Of a stretch of 64,000 nucleotides of DNA, positions 30,321-40,662 are shown in pieces. This DNA is from Algicella marina. GTDB lineage: Bacteria; Pseudomonadota; Alphaproteobacteria; Rhodobacterales; Rhodobacteraceae. The stretch's first letter is position 1, and each line of letters opens with the position of its first letter. Position numbers and translations under genes: made by a program. The notes beneath the pieces were generated by a model. It was not told the origin of the DNA and did no database searches. It saw only the letters and a program-made list of their open reading frames with translations. The stretch covers positions 1,007,501 to 1,071,500 of the forward strand of contig NZ_CP046620.1 of the NCBI RefSeq assembly GCF_009931615.1, read 5' to 3'.

Positions 30321-31864
30321 TGGACCTGCTTCTTTCGCTTGTAACCTTCCTGCCGCTGATCGGTGCCGGTGTTCTTGCCTTCTTTCTGAAGGGCGAGGAT
30401 GCGGCGGCGCAGATGAATGCCAAGCGGCTGGCGCTGTTCACCACCGCCGCGACTTTCCTGATCTCGCTGGGCATTCTGGCTGAGTTCGACGTTTCCGACC
30501 CCGGTTTCCAGCTGGTGGAGGAGGCCGAGTGGTTGGGCGGCTTGACCTACAAGATGGGTGTGGACGGCATATCCGTGCTGTTCGTGATGCTGACGACCTT
30601 CCTGATGCCGATCGTCATCGGCGCATCGTGGAATGTCACGCATCGCGTCAAGGAATACATGATCGCATTCCTGGTGCTTGAGACGCTGATGATCGGCGTG
30701 TTCTGCGCGCTGGACCTCATCCTGTTCTACTTCTTCTTCGAGGCCGGGCTGATCCCGATGTTCCTGATCGTGGGCATATGGGGCGGCAAGGACCGCATCT
30801 ATGCCTCGTTCAAGTTCTTCCTCTACACGCTGCTTGGGTCGCTATTGATGCTGGTGGCGATGCTGGCGATGTATTTCGAGGCTGGCACGTCCGACATTCC
30901 GCGGCTGCTGGCGCATGATTTCGACAGTTCGCCGATAACGGTGTTCGGCTTCCACATCATGGGCGGTATGCAGATGCTGCTGTGGATCGCGTTCTTCGCC
31001 AGCTTCGCGGTGAAGATGCCGATGTGGCCGGTGCATACGTGGCTGCCGGATGCGCATGTGCAGGCGCCGACGGCCGGATCCGTCGTGCTGGCGGCGATCC
31101 TGCTGAAGATGGGCGGCTACGGGTTTTTGCGGTTCAGCCTGCCGATGTTCCCGGTGGCATCCGACATGATGGCGAATTTTGTGTTCACGCTGTCGGTGGT
31201 GGCGATCATCTACACGAGCCTCGTGGCGATGATGCAGGAGGACATGAAAAAGCTGATCGCCTATTCCTCCGTCGCGCATATGGGCTTCGTGACGATGGGG
31301 ATCTTTGCGGCCAACCAGCAGGGGGTGGACGGGGCGATCTTCCAGATGCTCTCTCACGGTTTCATTTCCGGTGCGCTGTTTCTGACGGTCGGCGTGATCT
31401 ACGACCGGATGCACACGCGCGAGATCGACGCCTATGGCGGGCTTGTGATCCGGATGCCGGCATTCGCGCTGATCTTCATGCTGTTTACCATGGGCAATGT
31501 GGGCCTGCCGGGCACCAGCGGGTTCGTGGGCGAGTTCTTGACGCTGGCGGGCGTGTTCCAGGTGAACACGATGGTGGCACTGTTCGCCGCGACTGGCGTG
31601 ATCCTGAGCGCGGGCTATGCTCTTTGGCTTTATCGCCGGGTGGTGTTCGGCGACCTGATCAAGGAAAGCCTGAAGCAGATCACCGACATGAACGGACGCG
31701 AGAAACTGCTGTTCGCGCCGCTGGTGGTGATGACGATTTTGCTGGGCGTATATCCCTCGCTGGTGCTGGACGTGATCGGGCCGAGTGTATCTGAACTTGT
31801 AGAGAACTATTCCGCTGCAGTGGCCGAGGCCGCGACGCAGGTGGCCGAAACCGAGGGGCACTGA
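30320..31864 (+). CDS. nuoM: NADH-quinone oxidoreductase subunit M
   Basis: Second antiporter-like membrane-arm subunit, 514 residues, about fourteen helices. Conserved features: [21 protein letters not shown] with the key glutamate, [20 protein letters not shown], and [15 protein letters not shown]. One-base overlap with nuoL (TGATG). A two-residue-scale gap separates it from nuoN. Confidence 0.97.
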   Translation: MDLLLSLVTFLPLIGAGVLAFFLKGEDAAAQMNAKRLALFTTAATFLISLGILAEFDVSDPGFQLVEEAEWLGGLTYKMGVDGISVLFVMLTTFLMPIVIGASWNVTHRVKEYMIAFLVLETLMIGVFCALDLILFYFFFEAGLIPMFLIVGIWGGKDRIYASFKFFLYTLLGSLLMLVAMLAMYFEAGTSDIPRLLAHDFDSSPITVFGFHIMGGMQMLLWIAFFASFAVKMPMWPVHTWLPDAHVQAPTAGSVVLAAILLKMGGYGFLRFSLPMFPVASDMMANFVFTLSVVAIIYTSLVAMMQEDMKKLIAYSSVAHMGFVTMGIFAANQQGVDGAIFQMLSHGFISGALFLTVGVIYDRMHTREIDAYGGLVIRMPAFALIFMLFTMGNVGLPGTSGFVGEFLTLAGVFQVNTMVALFAATGVILSAGYALWLYRRVVFGDLIKESLKQITDMNGREKLLFAPLVVMTILLGVYPSLVLDVIGPSVSELVENYSAAVAEAATQVAETEGH

Positions 31865-31865
31865 G

Positions 31866-33308
31866 ATGCTGGGCGATGATCTGAACGTTATCCTGCCGGA
31901 GCTGGTGCTGGCGGTCTATGCGATGGCGGCGCTGATGTTCGGCGTATTCTCGAAGAACGAATTGCAGGCCTCGCGCACGGTGATGTGGGTGACTGTCGGC
32001 GTGCTGACGATCCTCGGAGCCTGGGTCGCGGTATCACCCTCGGATGCGCGCACGGCGTTTGGCGGTACCTTCGTAAGCGACAACTTCGCGCATTTCGCCA
32101 AGGTGCTGATGCTGTGGGGTGCGGCTTCGATGCTGGCGCTTTCCATGGTCTACCTTGAAAAGCACAAGCTGATGAAGTTCGAGTTCCCGGTGCTGATCTG
32201 CCTGTCGGTGACCGGCATGATGCTGATGGTTTCAGCGGAAGACCTGATGGTCATGTACCTGGGGTTGGAGTTGCAATCGCTGGCGCTGTACGTCATCGCG
32301 GCGTTCCGGCGGGACAGTCTGCGCAGTACCGAGGCGGGACTGAAGTATTTCGTGCTCGGCGCGTTGTCGTCGGGGCTGCTGCTGTACGGGGCAAGCCTTG
32401 TCTACGGCACGGCCGGAACGACCGAGTTCGCAGGGATCGCGCAGCGGGTCGGCGAGGGCGAACTTTCGCTGGGGATGCTGATCGGGCTGGTGTTCCTGTG
32501 CACGGGTCTGGCGTTCAAGGTCTCGGCCGCGCCGTTTCACATGTGGACGCCGGATGTCTATGAGGGAGCGCCGACGCCGGTAACGGGGTTCTTTGCCACG
32601 GCGCCGAAAGTTGCGGCGGCGGGCATGTTCGCCCGCGTGGCGCACGATGCCTTCGGTAGCGCGGTGTCGGACTGGAGCCAGATCCTCGCGTTCCTGTCGG
32701 TGGCGTCGATGTTCCTCGGGGCGATCGCTGCCATCGGGCAGCGCAACATAAAGCGGCTGATGGCCTATTCGTCGATCAGCCACATGGGCTTTGTGTTGAT
32801 GGGGCTGGCGGCCGGAACGGCGGCGGGCGTGGAAGCGATGCTGATCTACCTTGCGATCTATGTGGCGATGAACATCGGGGTCTTTGCCTTCATCCTGAAC
32901 ATGGAACGGGACGGAACGGCGGTGATGGATATCTATGCGCTCGGCGATTACAGTCAGGTGTCACCACGGCGGGCCGCCTGCCTGGCGGTACTGATGTTCA
33001 GCCTTGCCGGGCTGCCGCCGTTGCTGGGCTTCTGGGGCAAGTTCTTCGTGCTGTCGGCGGCGGTGGATGCCGGGCTGGCGTGGCTGGCTGTGGCTGGGGT
33101 CATCGCATCGGTGATCGCGGCGTTTTACTATCTGCGTATCATCTACCTGATGTATTTCGGCGAGGAAACGCAGCGTCTGACCGGCAGTATGCCGACGATG
33201 CACTGGGGCTTTCTGGCCGTTTCGGCGGCGGCGATGCTGCTGGGAATGATCAACCTGTTCGGAATCGAGGGCGCCGCCGAGGCCGCTGCTGCGGCGCTCG
33301 TCAATTGA
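31866..33308 (+). CDS. nuoN: NADH-quinone oxidoreductase subunit N
   Basis: Third antiporter-like subunit, 480 residues. Motifs: [46 protein letters not shown] and [14 protein letters not shown], and the late loop [14 protein letters not shown]. It is the last complex I gene, but not the end of the transcription unit: its stop overlaps the TTG start of birA. Confidence 0.97.
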   Translation: MLGDDLNVILPELVLAVYAMAALMFGVFSKNELQASRTVMWVTVGVLTILGAWVAVSPSDARTAFGGTFVSDNFAHFAKVLMLWGAASMLALSMVYLEKHKLMKFEFPVLICLSVTGMMLMVSAEDLMVMYLGLELQSLALYVIAAFRRDSLRSTEAGLKYFVLGALSSGLLLYGASLVYGTAGTTEFAGIAQRVGEGELSLGMLIGLVFLCTGLAFKVSAAPFHMWTPDVYEGAPTPVTGFFATAPKVAAAGMFARVAHDAFGSAVSDWSQILAFLSVASMFLGAIAAIGQRNIKRLMAYSSISHMGFVLMGLAAGTAAGVEAMLIYLAIYVAMNIGVFAFILNMERDGTAVMDIYALGDYSQVSPRRAACLAVLMFSLAGLPPLLGFWGKFFVLSAAVDAGLAWLAVAGVIASVIAAFYYLRIIYLMYFGEETQRLTGSMPTMHWGFLAVSAAAMLLGMINLFGIEGAAEAAAAALVN

Positions 33309-34039
33309 CCTGGCCAAACAGCGTCGGACGGATCATCCTCGAACAGGTCGACAGCACCAACGCGGAGGCCGTGCGGGCACTGACGCTGGGCACGCGGGCA
33401 CCGTTCTGGCTGATGGCGCACCACCAGACGGCGGGGCGTGGCCGCGGCGGGCGACCGTGGTCGGCAAGGGCCGGAAATTTCTTTGGTACGCTGATGATGG
33501 AAGTGCCGCAGGGGCCGCAGGCGGCTGGGCAACGCTCCTTCGTGGCGGCGCTGGCGCTGCGCGACGTCGTGGCGGGGCTGGTACCGGATACGATGGCGTT
33601 GTCGCTCAAATGGCCGAATGACGTACTGCTGATGAACCGCAAGCTGGCCGGCATCCTGCTGGAGAGCGAAACGGTGAAGGGGCGGCTGATGCTTCGGGTT
33701 GGCATCGGCGTCAACCTGGCGGCAGTGCCGGAGCAGGCGGAATTGGAGAGCGGAGCGCTGACACCGGTTCATCTGGGCGGGGTGATCGGGCCCGAAGCGT
33801 TTCTCGACCTGCTGGCCGCAGCCTTTGCGAAATGGGACGACACGCTGCTGCGTGAAGGTTTCGCGCCGATCAGGGCCGCATGGCTGAACCACGCGGCGCG
33901 TCTGGGAGAGCCTATTCGCGCCCGACTGCCGGGGCAGGAACTGCACGGCACGTTCGAGACGGTGGACGAGGGCGGCGCGCTTGTTCTAAACACGGCCAAG
34001 GGGCGGATGAGCCTGCCCGCCGCGGACGTTTTTTTCTGA
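33305..34039 (+). CDS. birA: Biotin-[acetyl-CoA-carboxylase] ligase (no DNA-binding domain)
   Basis: Attaches biotin to the carrier protein of carboxylases through biotinyl-5'-AMP. 244 residues: catalytic domain with the biotin-binding loop GRGRGGRPW, the conserved [17 protein letters not shown] and a C-terminal SH3-like part ([14 protein letters not shown]). The N-terminal helix-turn-helix of repressor-type BirA is absent, so it is monofunctional. The start appears to be TTG at 33305, inside the nuoN stop (TTGA); no in-frame ATG precedes the conserved DSTN motif. Confidence 0.93.
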   Translation: MTWPNSVGRIILEQVDSTNAEAVRALTLGTRAPFWLMAHHQTAGRGRGGRPWSARAGNFFGTLMMEVPQGPQAAGQRSFVAALALRDVVAGLVPDTMALSLKWPNDVLLMNRKLAGILLESETVKGRLMLRVGIGVNLAAVPEQAELESGALTPVHLGGVIGPEAFLDLLAAAFAKWDDTLLREGFAPIRAAWLNHAARLGEPIRARLPGQELHGTFETVDEGGALVLNTAKGRMSLPAADVFF

Positions 34040-34051
34040 GGGGGCAAGCGG

Positions 34052-34828
34052 ATGCTTCTGGCAATTGATGTCGGCAACACCAATACGGTGTTTGCCCTGC
34101 ATGACGGTGAGAAGACCGTGGGTTCATGGCGCTGCCTGACGACCCATGGCCGCACGGCGGATGAGTATTACGTATGGCTGAAGAGCCTGATGCAACCGCA
34201 CGGGCTGATCCGCGATGTTTCCGACGTGATCATCTCCAGCGTCGTGCCGCAGGTTGTCTTCAACCTCCGTGTCTTGTCGGACACCTATTTCCACACCCGG
34301 CCGATGGTTGTCGGCAAGCCCGAGGTGGAGTTGGGCGTGCCGGTGCGGGTGGACAAGGATACCGTGGTCGGCGCGGACCGTTTGGTAAACACGGTGGGTG
34401 CGTTCGACCGGTATGGCGGCAACCTGATCGTGGTGGATTTCGGCACGGCGACGACATTCGACATCGTTGGCGCGGACGGCGCTTACGAGGGTGGCATCAT
34501 CAGTCCGGGGGTGAACACCTCACTTCGTGGACTTTCGGAGGCGGCGGCGGCACTGCCCTATATCGACGTGACGAAACCGGAACGGGTTGTCGGCACCAAT
34601 ACACGGATGTGCATGCAATCGGGCATCTACTGGGGATATGTCGGCCTGATCGAGGGCCTGTGTACCAGAGTGGCGCAGGAACGGGGTGAAGCCATGAAAG
34701 TTATTGGCACCGGCGGACTTTCCACCCTATTTGACCAGGGAACCAACGTTTTTGATCACCTTGACAGTGATTTGACAATTCACGGGCTGGTATTGATCCA
34801 TGCCCGCAACAAGAAAGAAAATTCATGA
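34052..34828 (+). CDS. coaX: Type III pantothenate kinase
   Basis: Phosphorylates pantothenate, the first step of CoA synthesis, with weak feedback control and a monovalent cation requirement. 258 residues, ASKHA fold: AIDVGNTNTVFAL (phosphate 1), GADRLVNTVGAFDRYGG, VVDFGTATTFDIV and GGIISPGVNTSLRGL. It follows birA by twelve bases; birA-coaX adjacency is widespread in bacteria. Overlaps the RNase J gene by four bases. Confidence 0.95.
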   Translation: MLLAIDVGNTNTVFALHDGEKTVGSWRCLTTHGRTADEYYVWLKSLMQPHGLIRDVSDVIISSVVPQVVFNLRVLSDTYFHTRPMVVGKPEVELGVPVRVDKDTVVGADRLVNTVGAFDRYGGNLIVVDFGTATTFDIVGADGAYEGGIISPGVNTSLRGLSEAAAALPYIDVTKPERVVGTNTRMCMQSGIYWGYVGLIEGLCTRVAQERGEAMKVIGTGGLSTLFDQGTNVFDHLDSDLTIHGLVLIHARNKKENS

Positions 34829-36495
34829 GCAGTAAAGACAAGCTGACCTACCTGGCGCTCGGCGGCGCAGGCGAGATCGGCATGAACATGTATGTGTATG
34901 GCTACGGTCCGGTGGGCAAGCAGCGGTTCATCCTCGTCGATGCGGGTGTGACCTTTCCCGACATGGAGAGCACGCCGGGTGTTGATCTGATCATGGCCGA
35001 TCCGGCGTTTATCGCCGAGCGTGCCGACCGTCTGGAGGCGATCTTCATCACCCATGCCCACGAGGACCACGTGGGTGCCATCGGCCATCTGTTGCCACAA
35101 TTGCAGGCGCCGGTGTATTGCCGGGCCTTTACCGGGCTTATCGCCGGCAACAAGCTGGATCGCGCGGGGCAAGACCTCAACCAGATCCACGTGGTCGGCG
35201 CGTGGCCGGAAACGGTGACGGTGGGGCCGTTCGAGGTGGGTTTCCTGCCCGTCTCCCACTCCATCCCCGAGGCTTCCGGGCTGGTGATCGACACGCCTGC
35301 GGGCCGGATCGTGCATACCGGTGATTTCAAGCTGGATCCGTCGCCGCTGGTCGGCGACCCTTATGAGCCGGCAGTGCTGGAGAAGATCGGCGCGGCCGGA
35401 GTGAAGGCTCTGGTGTGCGACAGCACCAACGTCTTCTCGCCGCATCCGGGTCGGTCGGAAGCCGAGATCAGGCCGGCCATCGAGGCGCTGATGAAGGAAG
35501 CGAAGGGCATGGTGGTGGCGACCACTTTCGCCTCCAACATCGCGCGGCTGAAGACATTGGCGCAGGCTGCGCATGCTTCCGGGCGCACCGTAGCCGTGCT
35601 GGGACGGGCGATGAACACGATGATCCAGGCCGGGTTCTCTTCCGGTGTGCTGAAGGATTTTCCGCCGATCGTCGATGCGCGGGATGCCGATGAGGTTCCG
35701 CGGGCGCAGCTTTTCGTCCTCGCGACGGGCTCGCAGGGCGAACGGCGGGCGGCTTCGGCACAGCTTGCCGGTGGCAGCTACATGGGGCTGAGCCTGAAGG
35801 AGGGCGACACGTTCCTGTTTTCCTCCAAGACGATTCCCGGCAACGAAGTGGGCGTGGCGCGCATTCTCAACCAGTTGTCGGAGGCCGGGGTGGATGTGAT
35901 CGACGATTCCTCGGGCCTCTATCACGTGTCTGGCCACGCCAACCGGCCGGACCTCGCCAAGGTGCACGAGTTGCTGAAGCCCGCCAATGTCATCCCGATG
36001 CACGGCGAGCACCGCCATCTGCGGGCGCATGTGGCACTGGCGGCGGAGCGGCAGATACACGGGGTAATCGCGCCGAACGGCACCGTTGTCGATCTGACGG
36101 GCGACACCGCTGCGATCATCGACCATGTGGAAACCGGCCGCGTCTACCTGGACGGGGCGCAACTGATCGGTGCGATGGACGGCATTGTCCGCGACCGAAT
36201 TCGCATGGCGACGCGGGGGCACGCCATTGTCTCGGTGATGCTGGAGGCGGACGGCTCTCCCATCGGGGGGGCCTGGGTGGAGACGCTGGGCCTGCCGGAC
36301 GGCGACCGCGAGGAGATCGGGGCGTTGCTGGAGCGGGCGCTGGAGGACGCGCTCGGCAAAGCGGCATCACGTGTGCTGGACAGTGACGAGGCGCTGGAAA
36401 AGCTGATCGTCAAGACCGTGCAGAGCGAGGGGCAGAACCGGATCGGGAAAAAGCCGCTGGTAACGGTGATGATCAACCGGTTCGACGAGGAATAG
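34825..36495 (+). CDS. rnj: Ribonuclease J
   Basis: Metallo-beta-lactamase/beta-CASP nuclease with 5'-to-3' exo and possibly endonuclease activity on RNA. 556 residues. Zinc motif HAHEDH at residues 77-82, later ligands in SHSIPEASGLVID and HTGDFKLD, the beta-CASP part (TTFASNIARLKTLAQAA, GRAMNTMIQ), SGHANRPDL and HGEHRHLRAH, and a C-terminal domain. Last gene of the long plus-strand unit; a strong terminator lies 80 bases on. Confidence 0.95.
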   Translation: MSSKDKLTYLALGGAGEIGMNMYVYGYGPVGKQRFILVDAGVTFPDMESTPGVDLIMADPAFIAERADRLEAIFITHAHEDHVGAIGHLLPQLQAPVYCRAFTGLIAGNKLDRAGQDLNQIHVVGAWPETVTVGPFEVGFLPVSHSIPEASGLVIDTPAGRIVHTGDFKLDPSPLVGDPYEPAVLEKIGAAGVKALVCDSTNVFSPHPGRSEAEIRPAIEALMKEAKGMVVATTFASNIARLKTLAQAAHASGRTVAVLGRAMNTMIQAGFSSGVLKDFPPIVDARDADEVPRAQLFVLATGSQGERRAASAQLAGGSYMGLSLKEGDTFLFSSKTIPGNEVGVARILNQLSEAGVDVIDDSSGLYHVSGHANRPDLAKVHELLKPANVIPMHGEHRHLRAHVALAAERQIHGVIAPNGTVVDLTGDTAAIIDHVETGRVYLDGAQLIGAMDGIVRDRIRMATRGHAIVSVMLEADGSPIGGAWVETLGLPDGDREEIGALLERALEDALGKAASRVLDSDEALEKLIVKTVQSEGQNRIGKKPLVTVMINRFDEE

Positions 36496-36576
36496 GCATT
36501 CCGGGGGGCATTCTTTGCCCTCCGCGTGATGCGTGTGCAGGCCGGTGGCCCAAGGTTCGAGTGCTGCAACAAATGC

Positions 36577-36604
36577 AAAAGGGCGGGATTGACCCGCCCT
36601 TTTT
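36577..36604 (+). terminator. Rho-independent terminator after the nuo-birA-coaX-rnj unit
   Basis: Perfect 11-base stem AAAAGGGCGGG (36577-36587) with loop ATTGA and CCCGCCCTTTT (36593-36603), followed by further T. It lies between the convergent RNase J and helicase genes and, with A and T on both sides, may act in both directions. Confidence 0.9.
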
Positions 36605-36624
36605 AGTTTGTCCGTAGCTAACGG

Positions 36625-38571
36625 TTACTCCGGCGCAGCGTCCGGCGTGATGTTTTCGATCACAGCGGCGGCTGAAGCGCGCTTGCGCGGCTTGCGGGCC
36701 GGTTTGGCGGGAGCTGCCGCTTCCGCCGTGGTGGCTTCGGGCGCCGGCTGCTGAGGTTCGGCATCTGTCGCGGCGTCGGTGCCCGGGCTCTCCGGTGCGG
36801 TTTCCGCTGCCAGCACTTCCGGTGCGGGTTCGGACGGTTTCTCTGCCGCCTTCGAGCTGGCGCGCTTGCGCGGTTTGCGAGCAGGTTTCTTCGGCTGCTC
36901 CGCCTCGGCTTCCGGGACAGCGTCGGCTTTTTCGGCGGGCGCGGCATCTGCCGCCACATCAGGTTCGGGCGATGCGGGTTCATCCGCCACGTCAGCCTGC
37001 GCGGTTTCGGCGGGCTCTTCCTGCTTGGCCTTGGGTTTGCGCGGACTGCGCTTGCGTTTGGGCTTCTCGGCCGGGGCGTCGACTGGTGCCGCCTCTGCCT
37101 GCGGTTCGGTTTCGGACGGCGGGCTTTCCTCCGGCTCCACCTCTCGTTCGCGGTTGGTTGCGGCCATCAGTTCGCTGACACTGAAACTCTGCATCAGGAA
37201 GGCTGGCATGTGATCGCCCATGCCGACGACACCGCTGCCCTGACCGCCGGGCCGGCTGCCGCTGCGACGGCCTTCGGAGCGGCGACGTTCCTGCTTCTCC
37301 GGCTGTGCCGGGGGAGCTTCTTCCTGTACCTCCGGCTTGCTGCGGCTGCGGGACCGTGACCGGGATTTGGCCGGTTTCGGTGTTTCCTCGCCCTCAGCCG
37401 GGTCGGCCTCCACCGTGGTGGCGGCAAGGGGGCTGGGTTTCACGTCGATCTTCTTGCTGACGAGCTCCTCGATCTGTTCGAGATATTTTTCGTCATGGGG
37501 AAGGCAAAGCGTGATTGCCTTGCCGGCACGGCCGGCGCGACCGGTGCGGCCGATACGGTGGACGTAATCCTCCGAATGGGTCGGCACGTCGTAATTGAAG
37601 ACGTGGGAAACGGCGGGGATGTCGAGCCCGCGGGCGGCGACATCCGATGCTATGAGCAGGCGCAGGCTGCCATCGCGGAAACTGTCCAGCGTGCGGGTGC
37701 GGACCGACTGATCCAGATCGCCATGGATCGGTGCAGCATCCAACCCGTGCTTTTTCAGTGACTTGGCGACGATGTCGACATCGCGCTTGCGGTTGCAGAA
37801 GATGATGCCGTTGGTCAGCTTGTCGCCTTCTTCGGCAATCAGGCGGCGCAACACCTCGCGCTTCTCGCTGTCGGAACGGTCGCGGCGGGAGGGTTTGTGC
37901 TTGCAGATCCACTGTTCGATCGTCTCGGAGGTCGTGGCCTGGCGCGCGACTTCCACCCGCTCCGGATTCGACAGGAATTCCTGCGTGATCCGCGTGATCT
38001 CCGGCGCCATGGTGGCAGAGAAGAACAGCGTCTGACGGGTGAAGGGGGTAAGCTTGAAGATGCGTTCGATATCGGGAATGAAGCCCATGTCGAGCATCCG
38101 GTCGGCTTCATCGACGACCATGATCTGAACGCCGGTGAGCATGAGCTTGCCGCGCTCGAAATGATCGAGCAGGCGGCCGGGCGTTGCGATGAGGACATCG
38201 ACGCCGCGGTCGATCAGACGATCCTGATCCTTGAACGAGGTGCCGCCGATGAGCAGGGCCATCGTCAGCTTGGTATGCTTGGAGTAAATCTCGAAGTTCT
38301 CGGCGACCTGTGCGGCCAGTTCGCGTGTTGGTGCGAGGACAAGGCTGCGAGGCATGCGTGCCCTGGCGCGGCCCTTGGACAACATGGTGATCATCGGCAG
38401 CGTGAAGCTGGCGGTTTTGCCGGTGCCTGTCTGGGCTATGCCGAGGACATCGCGGCCGACGAGGGCGTGGGGGATGGCCTGTGCCTGGATGGGCGTCGGC
38501 GTTTCGTAGCCTGCTTCGGCAACGGCTTGAAGGACCTTCGGGTCCAGGTCCAGATCGGAAAATTTCGTCAT
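36625..38571 (-). CDS. DEAD-box RNA helicase with RS-repeat and basic Ala/Pro-rich tail
   Basis: ATP-dependent RNA unwinding, of the RhlE/DeaD kind; likely cold- or degradosome-linked. 648 residues from ATG 38571 (MTKFSDLDLD); an upstream ATG at 38610 adds 13 non-conserved residues. Motifs: Q-motif PTPIQAQAIP, AQTGTGKT, VDEADRMLDMG, FSATM, HRIGRTGRAGR. After the core (about 1-380) comes a 270-residue low-complexity tail with an SRSRSRSRSK repeat near residue 400 and two copies of KPARKPRKRAS. Closely similar motifs occur in the RNase E of this window. Confidence 0.92.
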   Translation of the reverse strand: MTKFSDLDLDPKVLQAVAEAGYETPTPIQAQAIPHALVGRDVLGIAQTGTGKTASFTLPMITMLSKGRARARMPRSLVLAPTRELAAQVAENFEIYSKHTKLTMALLIGGTSFKDQDRLIDRGVDVLIATPGRLLDHFERGKLMLTGVQIMVVDEADRMLDMGFIPDIERIFKLTPFTRQTLFFSATMAPEITRITQEFLSNPERVEVARQATTSETIEQWICKHKPSRRDRSDSEKREVLRRLIAEEGDKLTNGIIFCNRKRDVDIVAKSLKKHGLDAAPIHGDLDQSVRTRTLDSFRDGSLRLLIASDVAARGLDIPAVSHVFNYDVPTHSEDYVHRIGRTGRAGRAGKAITLCLPHDEKYLEQIEELVSKKIDVKPSPLAATTVEADPAEGEETPKPAKSRSRSRSRSKPEVQEEAPPAQPEKQERRRSEGRRSGSRPGGQGSGVVGMGDHMPAFLMQSFSVSELMAATNREREVEPEESPPSETEPQAEAAPVDAPAEKPKRKRSPRKPKAKQEEPAETAQADVADEPASPEPDVAADAAPAEKADAVPEAEAEQPKKPARKPRKRASSKAAEKPSEPAPEVLAAETAPESPGTDAATDAEPQQPAPEATTAEAAAPAKPARKPRKRASAAAVIENITPDAAPE

Positions 38572-38767
38572 GTAAGTCCGTAATAGTTGCGGCAATTCAG
38601 GTGGCCGCAAGAGGGCTGCGCGGCCCGGGCCCCCGGATTGGGGCCAGTCGTGCGGTTCTATTATCGTTCTTTTACGGCTGCGTCAATTGGAGCGGCACTT
38701 GCGGTGCTTTTGGCTTTGCGTGAAGGCCCCCGGCTTGCTAGCAGGCAGAAGACGGGAGTATTGGCCG

Positions 38768-39556
38768 ATGACTGACGAAACACCGAAAGCGCTGCGGGGC
38801 ATGGCGGAACTTGCCGTCAGCGGAATTCACCACTGGACGGAGCGGACATTCAGCTTTCGCTGTGCCCGGCCCGCGAGTTTCCGGTTCCGGTCCGGCGAAT
38901 TCGTGATGATCGGGCTGCTGGTTGATGGCAAGCCGTTGCTGCGGGCCTATTCGATCGCTTCGCCTGCGTGGGAGGACCATCTTGAGTTCTACTCGATCAA
39001 GGTGGAGGACGGGCCGCTGACATCGCGGCTGCAGCATCTGACCGACGGCGACACGATCCTGATGCGGCCGAAGCCGGTAGGCACGCTGGTGCTTGATGCG
39101 CTGCTGCCGGGCAAGCGGCTGTTCCTGTTTTCCACCGGCACCGGCATCGCACCCTTTGTCAGCCTGATCCGCGACCCGGAAACCTATGAGAAATTCGATG
39201 AAGTGGTGATTACGCAGACTTGCCGAGACGTGGCGGAACTGGACTACGGCAAGGCTATCGTGGCGGAGATACGCGGCGACGAGATGCTGAGCGAGATCGT
39301 CGGCGACAAGCTGACCCATATCGCGACGACGACGCGGGAGGAAAGCCCGGAGATGGGGCGGATGACTGACTGGATCCGAAACGGGCGACTGGCGGCGGCT
39401 GTCGGGCCGCTGGATGCGGCGACCGACCGGGTGATGATCTGCGGCTCGATGGCGATGCTTCAGGAGCACAAGGCGCTTTGCGAGGCCGCAGGCATGGTGG
39501 AGGGCGCGAATTCCGAGCCTGGCGGTTTCGTGATCGAGAAGGCGTTTGTGGACTGA
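38768..39556 (+). CDS. fpr: Ferredoxin--NADP(+) reductase
   Basis: FAD enzyme exchanging electrons between NADPH and ferredoxin or flavodoxin; oxidative stress and biosynthesis. 262 residues from ATG 38768 (MTDETPKALRG). FAD-binding RAYSIASPAW, NADP pyrophosphate loop FSTGTGIAPFVSL, CGSMAML and the bacterial-type C-terminus GGFVIEKAFVD. A longer frame from 38687 has no conserved leader. It is convergent with the RTX-like gene, ten bases between stops. Confidence 0.92.
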   Translation: MTDETPKALRGMAELAVSGIHHWTERTFSFRCARPASFRFRSGEFVMIGLLVDGKPLLRAYSIASPAWEDHLEFYSIKVEDGPLTSRLQHLTDGDTILMRPKPVGTLVLDALLPGKRLFLFSTGTGIAPFVSLIRDPETYEKFDEVVITQTCRDVAELDYGKAIVAEIRGDEMLSEIVGDKLTHIATTTREESPEMGRMTDWIRNGRLAAAVGPLDAATDRVMICGSMAMLQEHKALCEAAGMVEGANSEPGGFVIEKAFVD

Positions 39557-39566
39557 CCGTCAGGCT

Positions 39567-40520
39567 TCAGAGGATGTCGAAACTCCGGCCTTCGAAAATG
39601 TAGATGTCGTGCGGGTCGAGGTCGTCGAGGCCCAGTCCGTCGAAGCGGGCGACATCGCGGATGAAGTTGCCGGCGGCGTCGACACCGCGTCGGGAAATGA
39701 TGGCATCGCCGTCGGCGGCCTCGCGAAAGTCGATGCGCACGCCATCAAATGCGGTGGGATTGTTTTCCTCGAAAAATACGTTTTCTCCGAAACGGTCAGC
39801 GATGCTCTCGGCGGAATTTCCGCCGCCGGTGAACTGGGTGAAGTAGAGCCCGTCGGTTCCGACTTCGAAGTCGGTGATGAAGGCATATGCGAGGTCACGG
39901 CCGTCGGTGCCGTTGATCTGCCAGCTTGAGAAGAAGAAATCATCCGCGCCCGCGCCGCCGATCATGCGGGCGGAACCCATGCCGACTTCCAGCCTGTCGT
40001 TGCCGTTGCCGCCATTGAGGGTGGCGCGATCAACTGCGGAAAAAAGCGTGTCGTGGCCGTTGTTGCCGAAGGCGATGCTGCGGGAGCCGTCGTTATTGTC
40101 GAGGGGATCGACGAGGCCAATCATGTCGTTGCCGGCACCGCCGCGGAAGCGGCCAAGCCCGGCCATGATGTCTGCGCCCGGGGTGACGGAGAAGACTGCC
40201 GCCCCCGGCATTTCGCTGCCATAGGTGGCGGGCAGGGGGGTGGTGGCGAGATAGTCGGAGATGCCGAAATTGCCGGTGGGGGAAAAGAAGTCCCCTTCCA
40301 GCGTGAAACTGGTGAGGGTGGCACCTGCATTCTCCACACTGAGCGTGGTGGTGGATTCGCCGTCGATGGTCAGAACTGAAAGGGTGCCGGTGCGGCCATC
40401 ATCCATCGTGAACGCGACAAAATCGGTGAACGCGAAGAGGATGTCATCGGGTGTGGTATTCTCGATGTCCGCAAGGATGTCGCCGAGATTGTATGGGCCG
40501 GAGATCTGGATGGCTGGCAT
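39567..40520 (-). CDS. RTX-like calcium-binding secreted protein
   Basis: 317 residues, acidic, with no Sec signal peptide. The central region holds degenerate nonapeptide repeats of the hemolysin type: GGAGNDMIG, GNNGHDTLF, NGGNGNDRLEV, GGAGADDFFF (about 145-210). Repeats with GGxGxD bind calcium and mark type I secreted proteins, with export signals at the C-terminus. The N-terminal 130 residues are of no recognised family. No T1SS genes adjoin it. Confidence 0.75.
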   Translation of the reverse strand: MPAIQISGPYNLGDILADIENTTPDDILFAFTDFVAFTMDDGRTGTLSVLTIDGESTTTLSVENAGATLTSFTLEGDFFSPTGNFGISDYLATTPLPATYGSEMPGAAVFSVTPGADIMAGLGRFRGGAGNDMIGLVDPLDNNDGSRSIAFGNNGHDTLFSAVDRATLNGGNGNDRLEVGMGSARMIGGAGADDFFFSSWQINGTDGRDLAYAFITDFEVGTDGLYFTQFTGGGNSAESIADRFGENVFFEENNPTAFDGVRIDFREAADGDAIISRRGVDAAGNFIRDVARFDGLGLDDLDPHDIYIFEGRSFDIL

Positions 40521-40662
40521 GTTCTTCCCCTCATTACTGTTACATTTTTGGGGATATTAGAGCAGTTTGGCCAGTTTCGGGCAGAAAATTGCGGCAGCGG
40601 CCACCCGCCGGGAAGGATGATTTCATCGATCCCGACGCCTCGTCAGTTGGGTATGCCGGTCG